This document shows, one piece after another, positions 56,997 through 64,000 of a DNA stretch of 64,000 nt. Position 1 is the stretch's first letter. Every line of letters starts with the position of its first letter. Where the stretch lies: assembly GCA_964409685.1 (NCBI GenBank), contig CAYPEJ010000017.1:1-64000 (forward strand), written 5' to 3'. Position numbers and translations under genes: made by a program. The notes under the pieces were generated by a model. It made no database searches and was not told where the DNA came from. It saw only the letters and a program-made list of their open reading frames with translations. The stretch comes from Clostridium_AI sp964409685. GTDB taxonomy: Bacteria > Bacillota > Clostridia > Lachnospirales > Lachnospiraceae.

Positions 56997-57015
56997 ACAA
57001 CTAAAGATAGAAAAA
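56997..57015 (-). promoter_or_regulatory. Promoter-like TATCTTTAGTTG before the exonuclease
   Basis: TATCTTTAGTTGTT sits directly before the ATG; 20 bases upstream reads CTG rather than TTG. A terminator hairpin lies between, so this is probably a real start of transcription with a short leader. Confidence 0.5.
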
Positions 57016-57040
57016 GCCTGGCTCTCTACCAGACTTTTCT
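57012..57040 (-). terminator. Intrinsic terminator
   Basis: Minus strand AGTCTGG-TAGAGAG-CCAGGCT followed by TTTTTC, after the homing nuclease gene and just before the exonuclease promoter. Confidence 0.78.
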
Positions 57041-57061
57041 CAACTATTTGTTCTGAATGTT

Positions 57062-58333
57062 CTACTTCCTCCTAAGGTTGGTAGCTGGATGTCCCGGCTT
57101 CCAACCCTGTTCTAGAAAACCAGCCAGCTCCTCTTCGTGTACGTACCTCTTCTTGCCAGTTTCCGGGTGATAGATGGACTTACGACCTACTGTAGAGCTG
57201 GAATATCTTCCCCGTTTCCAACCCTGGTCCAGGTATATCTGCAATTCGGTTACCTGTATTCTCAACTGATTACCACCGGTGTCCCGTACCCATCTCCAGG
57301 TTCTCAGCTTTTCACAAAAGGTTTCCGGCTTCTTTCTACCCTTTTTAGCCAGACTCTGTCTTTTCCGGGTTTCTTCAGACACAGGCTTCCGGGGCTTGGG
57401 TACAGTTGCAGTCCTAACTCTGGGCACAGCATCCTTTCGACCAGGCTTCCAACCTTCTCTAGCAAGTAGTTCAAACTCAGACTGGCTAACCCACCTGGAA
57501 TTCTCTCCCAGGTGACACCAGACCCTTCCCTTTCCGGTTTGGCTCCTGCGTTCACACTCCTGTTTTGACAGCTTGCAACCCTTCAGACGTTCCGAAAGAC
57601 GTTGCCTGGTAGCTTTACTAAAAGGTTTTCGTCCCAAGTGATAGCCCCTGTTAAGATAGTTGTCAACCTCCTCGACAAGTACCTGAAGTTCTTCGACTCC
57701 GTCGGTAACAAACTTTCTACCCGTGCTCCTACCTTTTTTACTGGAGGGTTTACCTTTTAGAGCAGAACCCTTCCTCCAACCCTGTCTGAGCATCTCTTCT
57801 AGTTCGCAGGGTTCGATCAGCCTGTTCCTGGTTCCGTCTGTCACCGTTATCCTACCCTTCACCGTGGGCAGGTTGCCCTTTACCCATCCCTTGTCCAGAT
57901 AGTCTGGAAGTTCATCTTCAGAAACATACTTCTTGATCCTTCCGTTGTTGATGCAGATTCTACCCAGGAGGGCCCGGTTTGCATCCTCTCGAAGCTGTGC
58001 CCAGTATTCCAGTGTTTCTATCTTAACCCTCTGGAGATCATCCAGACACCTGATAGTTCGGTTGCTTAGGATTATGATAGGTAGTAGTGTCTCTCTACAC
58101 GGAAGAGCCAGTGCCAGGTAATAGTGTGCAAGTACGTGCTCGAAAAGACTGAGCTTGACCAGGTTTGCGGGCTCGTTTCCTCCTCCCAGGGCCCTCGTGA
58201 GAATGTGGTGTATCTCGAATCCCGGTTCCTTATTCAGGCCCCGGTTGCAACTTCGAGCCTGATCTATTAACCCTAGATATTCACGACCCTCTGGTACCTG
58301 GTGTAGCCTTACATAAAAAACTTGACTATCCAT
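57062..58333 (-). CDS. HNH homing endonuclease with six GW repeats
   Basis: 423 residues. HNH domain at the start (FEIHHILTRALGGGNEPANL and LSLFEHVLAHYYLAL), then six GW repeats such as GRITVTDGTRNRLIEP with LRQGWRKG, interrupted by NUMOD3-like stretches (SEETRKRQSLAKKGRKK). The repeat module is shared with the two GIY-YIG nucleases although the catalytic domain is different, so DNA-binding modules have been exchanged. Lies between recombinase and exonuclease genes. Confidence 0.85.
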   Translation of the reverse strand: MDSQVFYVRLHQVPEGREYLGLIDQARSCNRGLNKEPGFEIHHILTRALGGGNEPANLVKLSLFEHVLAHYYLALALPCRETLLPIIILSNRTIRCLDDLQRVKIETLEYWAQLREDANRALLGRICINNGRIKKYVSEDELPDYLDKGWVKGNLPTVKGRITVTDGTRNRLIEPCELEEMLRQGWRKGSALKGKPSSKKGRSTGRKFVTDGVEELQVLVEEVDNYLNRGYHLGRKPFSKATRQRLSERLKGCKLSKQECERRSQTGKGRVWCHLGENSRWVSQSEFELLAREGWKPGRKDAVPRVRTATVPKPRKPVSEETRKRQSLAKKGRKKPETFCEKLRTWRWVRDTGGNQLRIQVTELQIYLDQGWKRGRYSSSTVGRKSIYHPETGKKRYVHEEELAGFLEQGWKPGHPATNLRRK

Positions 58334-58391
58334 CCTGATCTAAAAGTTACCAAAATAAATAGTCAAGTCTTCGTCGTAAATTAGAGAACAC

Positions 58392-59459
58392 CTAGGCTGT
58401 CTCGTAATCGGAATCGTATGGAACCTCTTCGATCATATCAAATTCCTGTGATCCGAGATCCTTTATCCACTCGGCCTGGTGTTCCTGACGGTATTGTTCA
58501 ACGGCTTTCGGCTTGTTCTCGATAAAACCGGTCGGAGTCATGATCAGGTAGTCCTTGGAACTCAAGCCACAGATGTGGTTTTTCTCTACAGCCACCTTGG
58601 TCCTAGCACCCCACTCAAGTATTTTGCCGTTAGCAGAAACCTGTAGCTTCGTGATACCTGAATTGGTGATGTTGCCATAGAAGATGATGAGTGCTGCGTC
58701 GTATGGAATAGCTGTTCCACCTTTCGAGTTCACCTTTGGAGATCCCATCGGATTTTCCGGAGGAGATACCCAGATCTTCGATGTACACACAAGACTGTTC
58801 GTGTACGGACTCGTGATCTTTCTAGACAGCACAATTCTCTGGTCAATGAACTTGGCAAAGTTGTTGCTCAAGGAAGCGGCATCCCACTGTGCATTGATGT
58901 TCTTGGACTCCACTGACATGCGACACGGTACAGAACCTATACTGTCCCAGAGAAAGCAGAGATCGTACGGAAGGTTTCCCCTGTCCTGCTCATCTAGAAT
59001 GTCAATAATGAAGTTAGCTACATCCTCGATAGTCTTGAGAGTGCCCCTGTCAGCATACAAGAAGAATCCCTCAGCTCCCACAACTTCTCCCGTCTTGGGA
59101 TCAATCACGTCGTCGCACTGAAATCCTAACTGTCTGCAGAAGTTCCAGCTGAACTTTGCCTCTGTGATGATCAGTACCGGAAGAATTCCCAGTTTCTGGC
59201 ACGCTGCTGCACATTCCAGTAGGGTTGTTGTCTTACCCGTGTTTGTGTGGCCTCTCAGAACTGTTATCTGTCCCTGAGGTATTCCAGGTAGAGACGTGGC
59301 TTTCTGCCAAGCCTTGCTCACGGGTATCCACTTCTGCTCCTTAAACTGAGCATTGTTGGACCCTAAACCCTTCTTATTTTTGAACTTGGAGAGGTCAAAA
59401 CTTTTTCTGACCTCCTCCGAAGCTCTTTCCTGTATTTCTTTTACTTGCTTAGCCATCAA
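58392..59459 (-). CDS. RecA/UvsX-like recombinase
   Basis: 355 residues. RGHTNTGKTTTLLECAAACQ is the Walker A region, LPVLIITEAKF and CFLWDSIGSV the second strand and Walker B, and the later core resembles T4 UvsX more than bacterial RecA. It would coat ssDNA and pair strands for recombination-dependent replication, together with the gp32-like protein four bases upstream. Confidence 0.85.
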   Translation of the reverse strand: MMAKQVKEIQERASEEVRKSFDLSKFKNKKGLGSNNAQFKEQKWIPVSKAWQKATSLPGIPQGQITVLRGHTNTGKTTTLLECAAACQKLGILPVLIITEAKFSWNFCRQLGFQCDDVIDPKTGEVVGAEGFFLYADRGTLKTIEDVANFIIDILDEQDRGNLPYDLCFLWDSIGSVPCRMSVESKNINAQWDAASLSNNFAKFIDQRIVLSRKITSPYTNSLVCTSKIWVSPPENPMGSPKVNSKGGTAIPYDAALIIFYGNITNSGITKLQVSANGKILEWGARTKVAVEKNHICGLSSKDYLIMTPTGFIENKPKAVEQYRQEHQAEWIKDLGSQEFDMIEEVPYDSDYETA

Positions 59460-59462
59460 CTA

Positions 59463-60314
59463 CTACTCCTCCCAAGGTAGCTGTTCCTTCTTACCGGTCA
59501 TATCATCGTCACTAAAGAGGTCGTCAAACTTCTGGGTAGCTGAGCTCTTGATCACCGGTGCTTTCGGCTTACTAGCTACCACTGGTTCCGCTACTGGAGC
59601 TGCCTTCTCAGGTTCCTCAGTTTTCTTCTCTCCGGAATCAGCACTCTCTGTGACCGGTTTACCTGACAGGTAGGCCTCCAGATACTTTTTGATATGATCG
59701 TAGCTATAGTGCTTAAAGCAATCCACGGCTTTTGGTTGGTGCTCCAACCACTCCTTCACCTTCTGAGGATCATCTGAAAGTGGTGAACTGTTGCGTCTAG
59801 CTCGAACCGTTGTCTCTGGATACGGGTCACCCTTTACCTTCTCAACCACAAGATCCGTTCCGTTCATGACATCTGTGAAATCTCCGATCTCCTCGTCTGC
59901 AGCAAGCTGCAAAAGTGACTTGTAGATAGTTGTGCTGATGCCCCAGAGTCGAACACCCTTTTCCTCTTCTCCACGAACAATTACCGGGCAGAAGTACCTA
60001 CTTCTCGGAGTCAACTTGCCCGAAAGTGACCAGTTGTCCTTGTCAGACGTTTCACGAAGTTGTCTGATGAAGTCTACGACCGGATCCTGCTGACCGAGAT
60101 TAGTGAGTGCAAGTACCGGGTACTGAAACATTCCCTTTGCCCCGTGGAAGAACAACTCCGTAAATGGATTGTCCTTGTCATACACAGAAGGAACAATTCT
60201 TATGATTGATTTACCAATTTCTGGCTTCCAAAAGTTGTCCGAAAATTTGGAACCAGAAGTGCTACCTTGTCTGTTCAGGGCTTCAAGCTTAGCCCTCATT
60301 TTAGAAAGATCCAT
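59463..60314 (-). CDS. gp32-like single-stranded DNA-binding protein
   Basis: 283 residues. Basic start (MDLSKMRAKLEALNRQ), a core with FWKPEIGKSIIRIVPS, YFCPVIVRGEEEKGVRLWGIS and a disordered linker to an acidic-then-short tail, the plan of T4 gp32 proteins. The zinc ribbon of T4 gp32 is not apparent. It coats ssDNA and recruits replication partners. A TAACTTTAGGT element precedes the gene. Confidence 0.85.
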   Translation of the reverse strand: MDLSKMRAKLEALNRQGSTSGSKFSDNFWKPEIGKSIIRIVPSVYDKDNPFTELFFHGAKGMFQYPVLALTNLGQQDPVVDFIRQLRETSDKDNWSLSGKLTPRSRYFCPVIVRGEEEKGVRLWGISTTIYKSLLQLAADEEIGDFTDVMNGTDLVVEKVKGDPYPETTVRARRNSSPLSDDPQKVKEWLEHQPKAVDCFKHYSYDHIKKYLEAYLSGKPVTESADSGEKKTEEPEKAAPVAEPVVASKPKAPVIKSSATQKFDDLFSDDDMTGKKEQLPWEE

Positions 60315-60354
60315 AATTTTTTACGTTTTTTACTTGAATTTCTTGTACCTAAAG

Positions 60355-60765
60355 TTAAGAGGAAAACTCGAAACACTGTGTGTCCGAACCGTAAATTTTG
60401 TAGATTTTTGTAGAAGTAATTTGCAGGTCCGGTTCTCTCACAAACAGTGCTGTGTTCTTGTAGTCGTTCCAGTCCACGGTGTAGTTTTTGTCTGGCATAC
60501 CTTTGTTTAGTCCACAAACCAACCTATTCAGAGCATTGAGGGTATAGAGAGTGTTTGTCTGCTTTCTTCTGTGTACCGGAACAGTGTTTTCAGGAAAGCA
60601 GTGTCTGTCACCTACACTCGCATTATAGGTTACCAGGAACTCGTCTTGATTCTCAGCATAGAGTACAAAGATCTTTCCGAGAATCACGGGACAAACCTGT
60701 CGAATGTTGTCGACCGTGGTGCCTAGTTTCGGAACCGGTGCAAATGTACAAAGCAACCTGCTCAT
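60355..60765 (-). CDS. Uncharacterised phage protein
   Basis: 136 residues from MSRLLCTFAPVPKLGTTVDN. PVHRRKQTNTLYTLNALNRL and YTVDWNDYKNTALF are a pattern seen in proteins of large phages without known role. The start at 60765 overlaps the stop of the next gene as ATGA. Confidence 0.62.
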   Translation of the reverse strand: MSRLLCTFAPVPKLGTTVDNIRQVCPVILGKIFVLYAENQDEFLVTYNASVGDRHCFPENTVPVHRRKQTNTLYTLNALNRLVCGLNKGMPDKNYTVDWNDYKNTALFVREPDLQITSTKIYKIYGSDTQCFEFSS

Positions 60766-62120
60766 GAAAAGCACAGGTTTGTGGAAGTCTTGGTACCTAC
60801 CGGAAAAACAGTGTCACCACTTTCCTGTTCCATGATAGTCCTGATGTTTTCGAGAACTTCCTCCTCTGACTCGTCCCAGTCGATCAGGAAACTGTCGTAC
60901 GTGACCAACACTATCTTTGATTTGCAACCGTGTTCAGCCAGCCACCTCTCAATCTTGTAGAGTATCTGTATGTTTCTACTGGTTTCCAGACTCTGGATCA
61001 GGTAGTTGAACAGTTTGTTGGGATACATGTCCGGAAGCTCATGCGTGAAAAGTTTACCGGATTCCGGATTACGTGCTTCTCCCTTCTCAAACTCTTCCCA
61101 AAATCTCTTGATGAAACTCTGAATCTTCTCAGATATTTCTAGATGCTTGCACTCGTCTGTCGGAGTTCCGTAGATCATCTGAAAATTGGATGACTTGGCT
61201 CTAGCGTACTCTTCTTGACTAAACTCGTTCTTACCCAGATAGAGTCTGGCCAGTTGCTTGTGGGCTTTCTGCTTGTTGTCTAGATGGTAGCCCAGTAGTC
61301 TCGCAACCAGTCTGATATGGTACCCATCGAAATCCATTTCCACAAACTTGCTGTTCCGGGGCTTAAACAGTCTCCTGTATTCTTCTCCTTTCGGAATTGC
61401 CAGAAAGTTTACACCGTTGAATGAGTTTGTGGGTCTTGATGTTGAATTGTAGAGATTGTAGCTTGTGAAAACCGTTTCTCCCTTTATTGAAAAGTCTGGG
61501 TTGGTAGGTTTAAACCTTTCTATGAACTCATGTGTGTCCACTCGAATTCCTGCTTGTTCCACAAGGAAATACACCTTCGTTGCGTACTCGTTGTAGAACT
61601 GAAAACCAGCTGGAACCGGTTCCTCTATGACCCCCTTTACCTGCTCAAATACCTCTTCACACTTCTCGTAGATCTTCGGCAGTGGTATGATTCGATTCAG
61701 GTTGGCTAGTCCTCCGTACCTGTTGTAGAACCAGTTGTAGGTCCCGTTCTTGATAGTTGGTTCTAGTTTCTGAAAGTGAAGCATCGAATACTTCAGGGCA
61801 AGGTCACACACATTGCCCCCAAACCTGAACAGGTAGAGTGCTGCTTTCTTGTCTAGAAGATAGATCTTGCTGAAAGATTTCAGGAGTTGTTCAGCCCGTT
61901 CTAGGGAAACGTTTAGTCCCTCGTCGTGGCTGATCGGAATAATGTAGCCCTTTTCCTCCACGGTATCTGTACCTACTAGAGGACGAATGTAGAGAGCTAC
62001 AAGCTCTGTAAGCTTCGGATGAAAATTATCGTTAGTTAGAACAATGTCGAGATAGCACCCACCCTTTCCGGTAGATTCCAGTCGGGACAACTGTTCCTCA
62101 TTTTCTACAATATAAAACAT
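60762..62120 (-). CDS. Second, divergent family A DNA polymerase-like protein
   Basis: 452 residues. FVEMDFDGYHIRLVARLLGY fits motif A, RAKSSNFQMIYGTP fits motif B, and LVTYDSFLIDW fits motif C (with Asp kept). There is no proofreading domain with Exo motifs; the first 200 residues are unassigned. Carboxylate positions for catalysis remain. It could be a translesion, repair or priming polymerase, or a structural partner of the main enzyme. Two Pol A proteins in one phage are unusual. Confidence 0.75.
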   Translation of the reverse strand: MFYIVENEEQLSRLESTGKGGCYLDIVLTNDNFHPKLTELVALYIRPLVGTDTVEEKGYIIPISHDEGLNVSLERAEQLLKSFSKIYLLDKKAALYLFRFGGNVCDLALKYSMLHFQKLEPTIKNGTYNWFYNRYGGLANLNRIIPLPKIYEKCEEVFEQVKGVIEEPVPAGFQFYNEYATKVYFLVEQAGIRVDTHEFIERFKPTNPDFSIKGETVFTSYNLYNSTSRPTNSFNGVNFLAIPKGEEYRRLFKPRNSKFVEMDFDGYHIRLVARLLGYHLDNKQKAHKQLARLYLGKNEFSQEEYARAKSSNFQMIYGTPTDECKHLEISEKIQSFIKRFWEEFEKGEARNPESGKLFTHELPDMYPNKLFNYLIQSLETSRNIQILYKIERWLAEHGCKSKIVLVTYDSFLIDWDESEEEVLENIRTIMEQESGDTVFPVGTKTSTNLCFS

Positions 62121-62145
62121 AACCCTCTCTTGTAACTAGAGAAGG

Positions 62146-62676
62146 TTAGCAACTTTTCTTCGATTCTACCACAAATTCTGCAGGGTCGTCTAGAACCACA
62201 CTACCGCTGATTCCCGGTAGAACCTTTTCCAGACTCTGCATAGCTAGATTGTTCTTGTACCTTACTCCCCTGATTACCAATGGCTTGCTTCTACCGTTAA
62301 TGTGGTAATCTTTGTCCTCCAGGGATCCGGTCAGAATCCAGGAAGCAGAAGCGTAGGTGTATCTCAGATCTTCCGTCTCACTTCTACCTGCAAGTTCCTC
62401 TACCTTACGGCTCCGGTTGTGCTGCCTAAAGTAGCGAATCATGGAACCCTGTTTGTACTCAGCACCGGTCGGTACTCGCCTTGCTGCAACTTCTCCAGCC
62501 GGTTCGGTATCGACTGTCTGAAGTTCTACTCTACCGAGCAGGTGGTCTGGGTCACTGCCCGCATATGTGTTTCCCCTGTAGTCTGTAAGCACTGGTCCCA
62601 CATAGGGTCTGCCGTCCAGAGAGTAGTCACCCGGACCGGCTACGGAAACACTGTATTTTGTCTTGGGAAGATACAT
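62146..62676 (-). CDS. Phage protein, possibly virion-associated
   Basis: 176 residues. The start YLPKTKYSVSVAGPGDYSL then VGPVLTDYRGNTYAGS resembles proteins found near structural genes in Bacteroides phages. Polar, beta-rich, no clear domain. Role unknown. Confidence 0.58.
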   Translation of the reverse strand: MYLPKTKYSVSVAGPGDYSLDGRPYVGPVLTDYRGNTYAGSDPDHLLGRVELQTVDTEPAGEVAARRVPTGAEYKQGSMIRYFRQHNRSRKVEELAGRSETEDLRYTYASASWILTGSLEDKDYHINGRSKPLVIRGVRYKNNLAMQSLEKVLPGISGSVVLDDPAEFVVESKKSC

Positions 62677-62729
62677 GCTACAGAGATAATTAGTTATAGA
62701 GCTCCTGCTAATCTGTTCCGGGTTCTAGT

Positions 62730-62845
62730 GCTTTAGATCCCTTAGGGAGAACAAAGAGGAAGCCTAGAGATGATAAATTATATTAAGAAGATGTCCATTC
62801 AAGGGACACTAAAGTTTCCTAAGGGATTCCCTAATGATCCTCTGG
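62730..62845 (+). repeat. Dispersed repeat, copy 9 with terminal inverted repeats
   Basis: ATCCCTTAGG (62737-62746) and CCTAAGGGAT (62818-62827) frame AGAACAAAGAGGAAG, the core ATGATAAATTATATT (62770-62784) and AAGAAGATGTCC. The frame MINYIKKMSIQGTLKFPKGF runs 62770-62853. It lies at the end of nrdG on the opposite strand. Confidence 0.8.
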
Positions 62846-63270
62846 TTAGATGAACCTCTGTAGTATAGATCCTCGTCTCTCAGGCTCTGGACAAAGGGTC
62901 CGTCAACGAGAGCATCAATGTTCCGGAGAATTTCCAGGTTGAGTTCATCTTTACAGAGATCTTCAAACAGAAAACCGGTATAGACCCAGATATTTACACC
63001 CGGAATAGCTTCCTTCAGTGCCTTTACGAGGTCCAGTAAGTTTTGTGGTTGATAGAACGGATCTCCCCCCGAAATTGTTATTCTCTTGTGACCATAGTCC
63101 TGAACCTGGTTCACGATTTCCTGGACAGTCATCTCTGTTCCAGCCTGGAAGCTCCAGGACTCCGGATTGTGACAACCGGAACACCTGTGTTTACAGCCAG
63201 CCAGGTAGACCGAGGTTCTGAGCCCCGGTCCATCTACGACTGTGTCTGGTATGATATTTAGTACTTTCAC
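62809..63270 (-). CDS. nrdG: Anaerobic ribonucleotide reductase activating protein
   Basis: 153 residues with a GTG start joined to the nrdD stop. CKHRCSGC binds the 4Fe-4S cluster that cleaves SAM; TISGGDPFYQPQ is the usual SAM-binding GGDP motif. It puts the glycyl radical on NrdD. This marks growth in anaerobic hosts. Confidence 0.94.
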   Translation of the reverse strand: MKVLNIIPDTVVDGPGLRTSVYLAGCKHRCSGCHNPESWSFQAGTEMTVQEIVNQVQDYGHKRITISGGDPFYQPQNLLDLVKALKEAIPGVNIWVYTGFLFEDLCKDELNLEILRNIDALVDGPFVQSLRDEDLYYRGSSNQRIIRESLRKL

Positions 63271-64000
63271 TAGAGTTTTGCTATTTTCGGACGATCTCCT
63301 TCGTGAGCTACCCTGTCTCGAAGTTCAGCCTGTTTAGCCGAATTCCACCTGTTCGTAGTTCCAACTAAATATCCCGTAATTCGCTGTAGGTAGGTTGTTC
63401 TGCTGGAACCACACTCGGGACAAATACCGTCCCTGAACTCGTCTGAGGATTCGTAGCCGCAGTCCTCACACCTAGAACAATTGTAGTTAATGCTGATGTA
63501 GCCGCAATCGTTTTTCACGGCAATGTCTACAATGTCCTGGACTGCTCCCGGATTCTTCACAACCTTACCATCAACTTCTACATAGAATATGTGACCTGCT
63601 GGCGTCAACTTATGGTAGGGTCCTTCGACCTCTGCCTTGTGCTTTGCAGAACACTTGTAGTAGACCGGCACGTGGTTACTGTTCGTGTAGTATTCCTTAT
63701 CGGTAACTCCCGGTATCTCTCCAAACTCTTTTCTGTCCCTCTTGGTAAACTTACCCGAGAGACCTTCAGCCGGTGTTGCAAAACACGAGTAGTTGTGCTG
63801 GTATTCCTTGCTTGCTTCCTTGCACATCTGGTCCATCATTCCGATGAACTGTAGACCCAGGTGCTGGGACTCTTCGGATTCTCCGTGATGCTTACCTGTC
63901 AGAGCAACCAGAGCCTCAGCAAGTCCAATATAGCCGACTCCAAGTGTACCATGCTTGATTACCGGTTCAATGGTGTCCTCGGGCCCAAGCTTTTCCGACC
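63270..64000 (-). CDS. nrdD: Anaerobic ribonucleoside-triphosphate reductase, C-terminal part
   Basis: The frame is open to the right edge, so the start is outside the window. Visible parts: IKHGTLGVGYIGLAEAL at the edge, then CSRCEDCGY ... CPECGSS (zinc site) and RITGYLVGTTNRW, where the Gly carries the radical, followed by AELRDRVAHEG. It makes dNTPs without oxygen. Next to nrdG as usual in T4-like phages. Confidence 0.94.
   Translation of the reverse strand, partial: SEKLGPEDTIEPVIKHGTLGVGYIGLAEALVALTGKHHGESEESQHLGLQFIGMMDQMCKEASKEYQHNYSCFATPAEGLSGKFTKRDRKEFGEIPGVTDKEYYTNSNHVPVYYKCSAKHKAEVEGPYHKLTPAGHIFYVEVDGKVVKNPGAVQDIVDIAVKNDCGYISINYNCSRCEDCGYESSDEFRDGICPECGSSRTTYLQRITGYLVGTTNRWNSAKQAELRDRVAHEGDRPKIAKL

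Noticed and set aside
57304..57555. Extra small frames inside the HNH nuclease gene
   Set aside because: Overlapping shadows of the repeat-rich coding sequence without support of their own.
1..64000. Retron, diversity-generating retroelement, toxin-antitoxin or insertion sequence
   Set aside because: No reverse transcriptase, transposase, integrase or recognisable toxin pair was found in any frame.

Overview
The window looks like part of a large tailed-phage genome that infects an anaerobic Bacteroidales-type gut bacterium. Nearly every credible gene lies on the minus strand. Genes are tightly packed, often with 1-50 base overlaps. The phage character comes from a replication module (two family A polymerases, DnaB-type helicase, 5' exonuclease, RecA/UvsX-like recombinase, gp32-like protein, ATP-dependent ligase), an RNA ligase, homing endonucleases, a nested spanin-like pair, a lytic transglycosylase and a tRNA array. 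The host assignment rests on a Bacteroidetes-style primary sigma factor, promoters of Bacteroidetes type, a Tsx-like (DUF5020-type) outer-membrane protein, small protein families typical of Bacteroides phages, and an anaerobic ribonucleotide reductase (nrdD/nrdG). A 100-N gap at 2332-2431 shows this is a scaffold broken at a tandem repeat.

Layout, left to right. 1-12 kb: accessory region with the sigma factor, a RepL-like winged helix protein, a lytic transglycosylase, tandem repeats with a candidate structured RNA (2560-2940), a multi-copy family of small Bacteroides-phage proteins with one broken copy, and a 1.27 kb stretch without a convincing gene (8800-10074). 11-22 kb: Rnl5-type RNA ligase, a TGT-fold protein (probable DpdA), small membrane proteins, a short-chain dehydrogenase, a YhhQ-family queuosine-precursor transporter, a Tsx-like outer-membrane channel with a structured leader, and DNA ligase. 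22-34 kb: papain-like protease, lipoprotein, epimerase, HAD phosphatase, Stealth phosphotransferase, ThyX-like protein, three metallophosphoesterases and eight tRNA genes. 34-41 kb: HNH protein and four glycosyltransferases. 41-50 kb: RecB-like nuclease, Nmad1-like protein, spanins, GroES/GroEL, two GIY-YIG homing nucleases and DNA polymerase I. 50-64 kb: GNAT, P-loop kinase, amidoligase, dCTP deaminase/dUTPase, helicase, exonuclease, HNH homing nuclease, recombinase, SSB, second polymerase, nrdG and partial nrdD.

The most interesting assembly is a possible route for taking up and using a 7-deazaguanine precursor: an outer-membrane channel, the inner-membrane YhhQ transporter and a DpdA-like base-exchange enzyme within about 5 kb. 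The channel's leader folds into a hairpin followed by an A-rich tail, somewhat like a preQ1-I riboswitch. An Nmad1-like protein, an amidoligase, a P-loop kinase and several glycosyltransferases elsewhere would fit further base or surface modification, but that link is inference.

Two repeated signals organise expression. One is a promoter, TTG-N20-TATCTT(C/T)AGGGTGTTG, found upstream of at least six genes, with two near-leaderless variants. The other is a dispersed repeat of about 90 bases with a core reading ATGATAAATTATATT, found in both orientations and always just 3' of a minus-strand gene.
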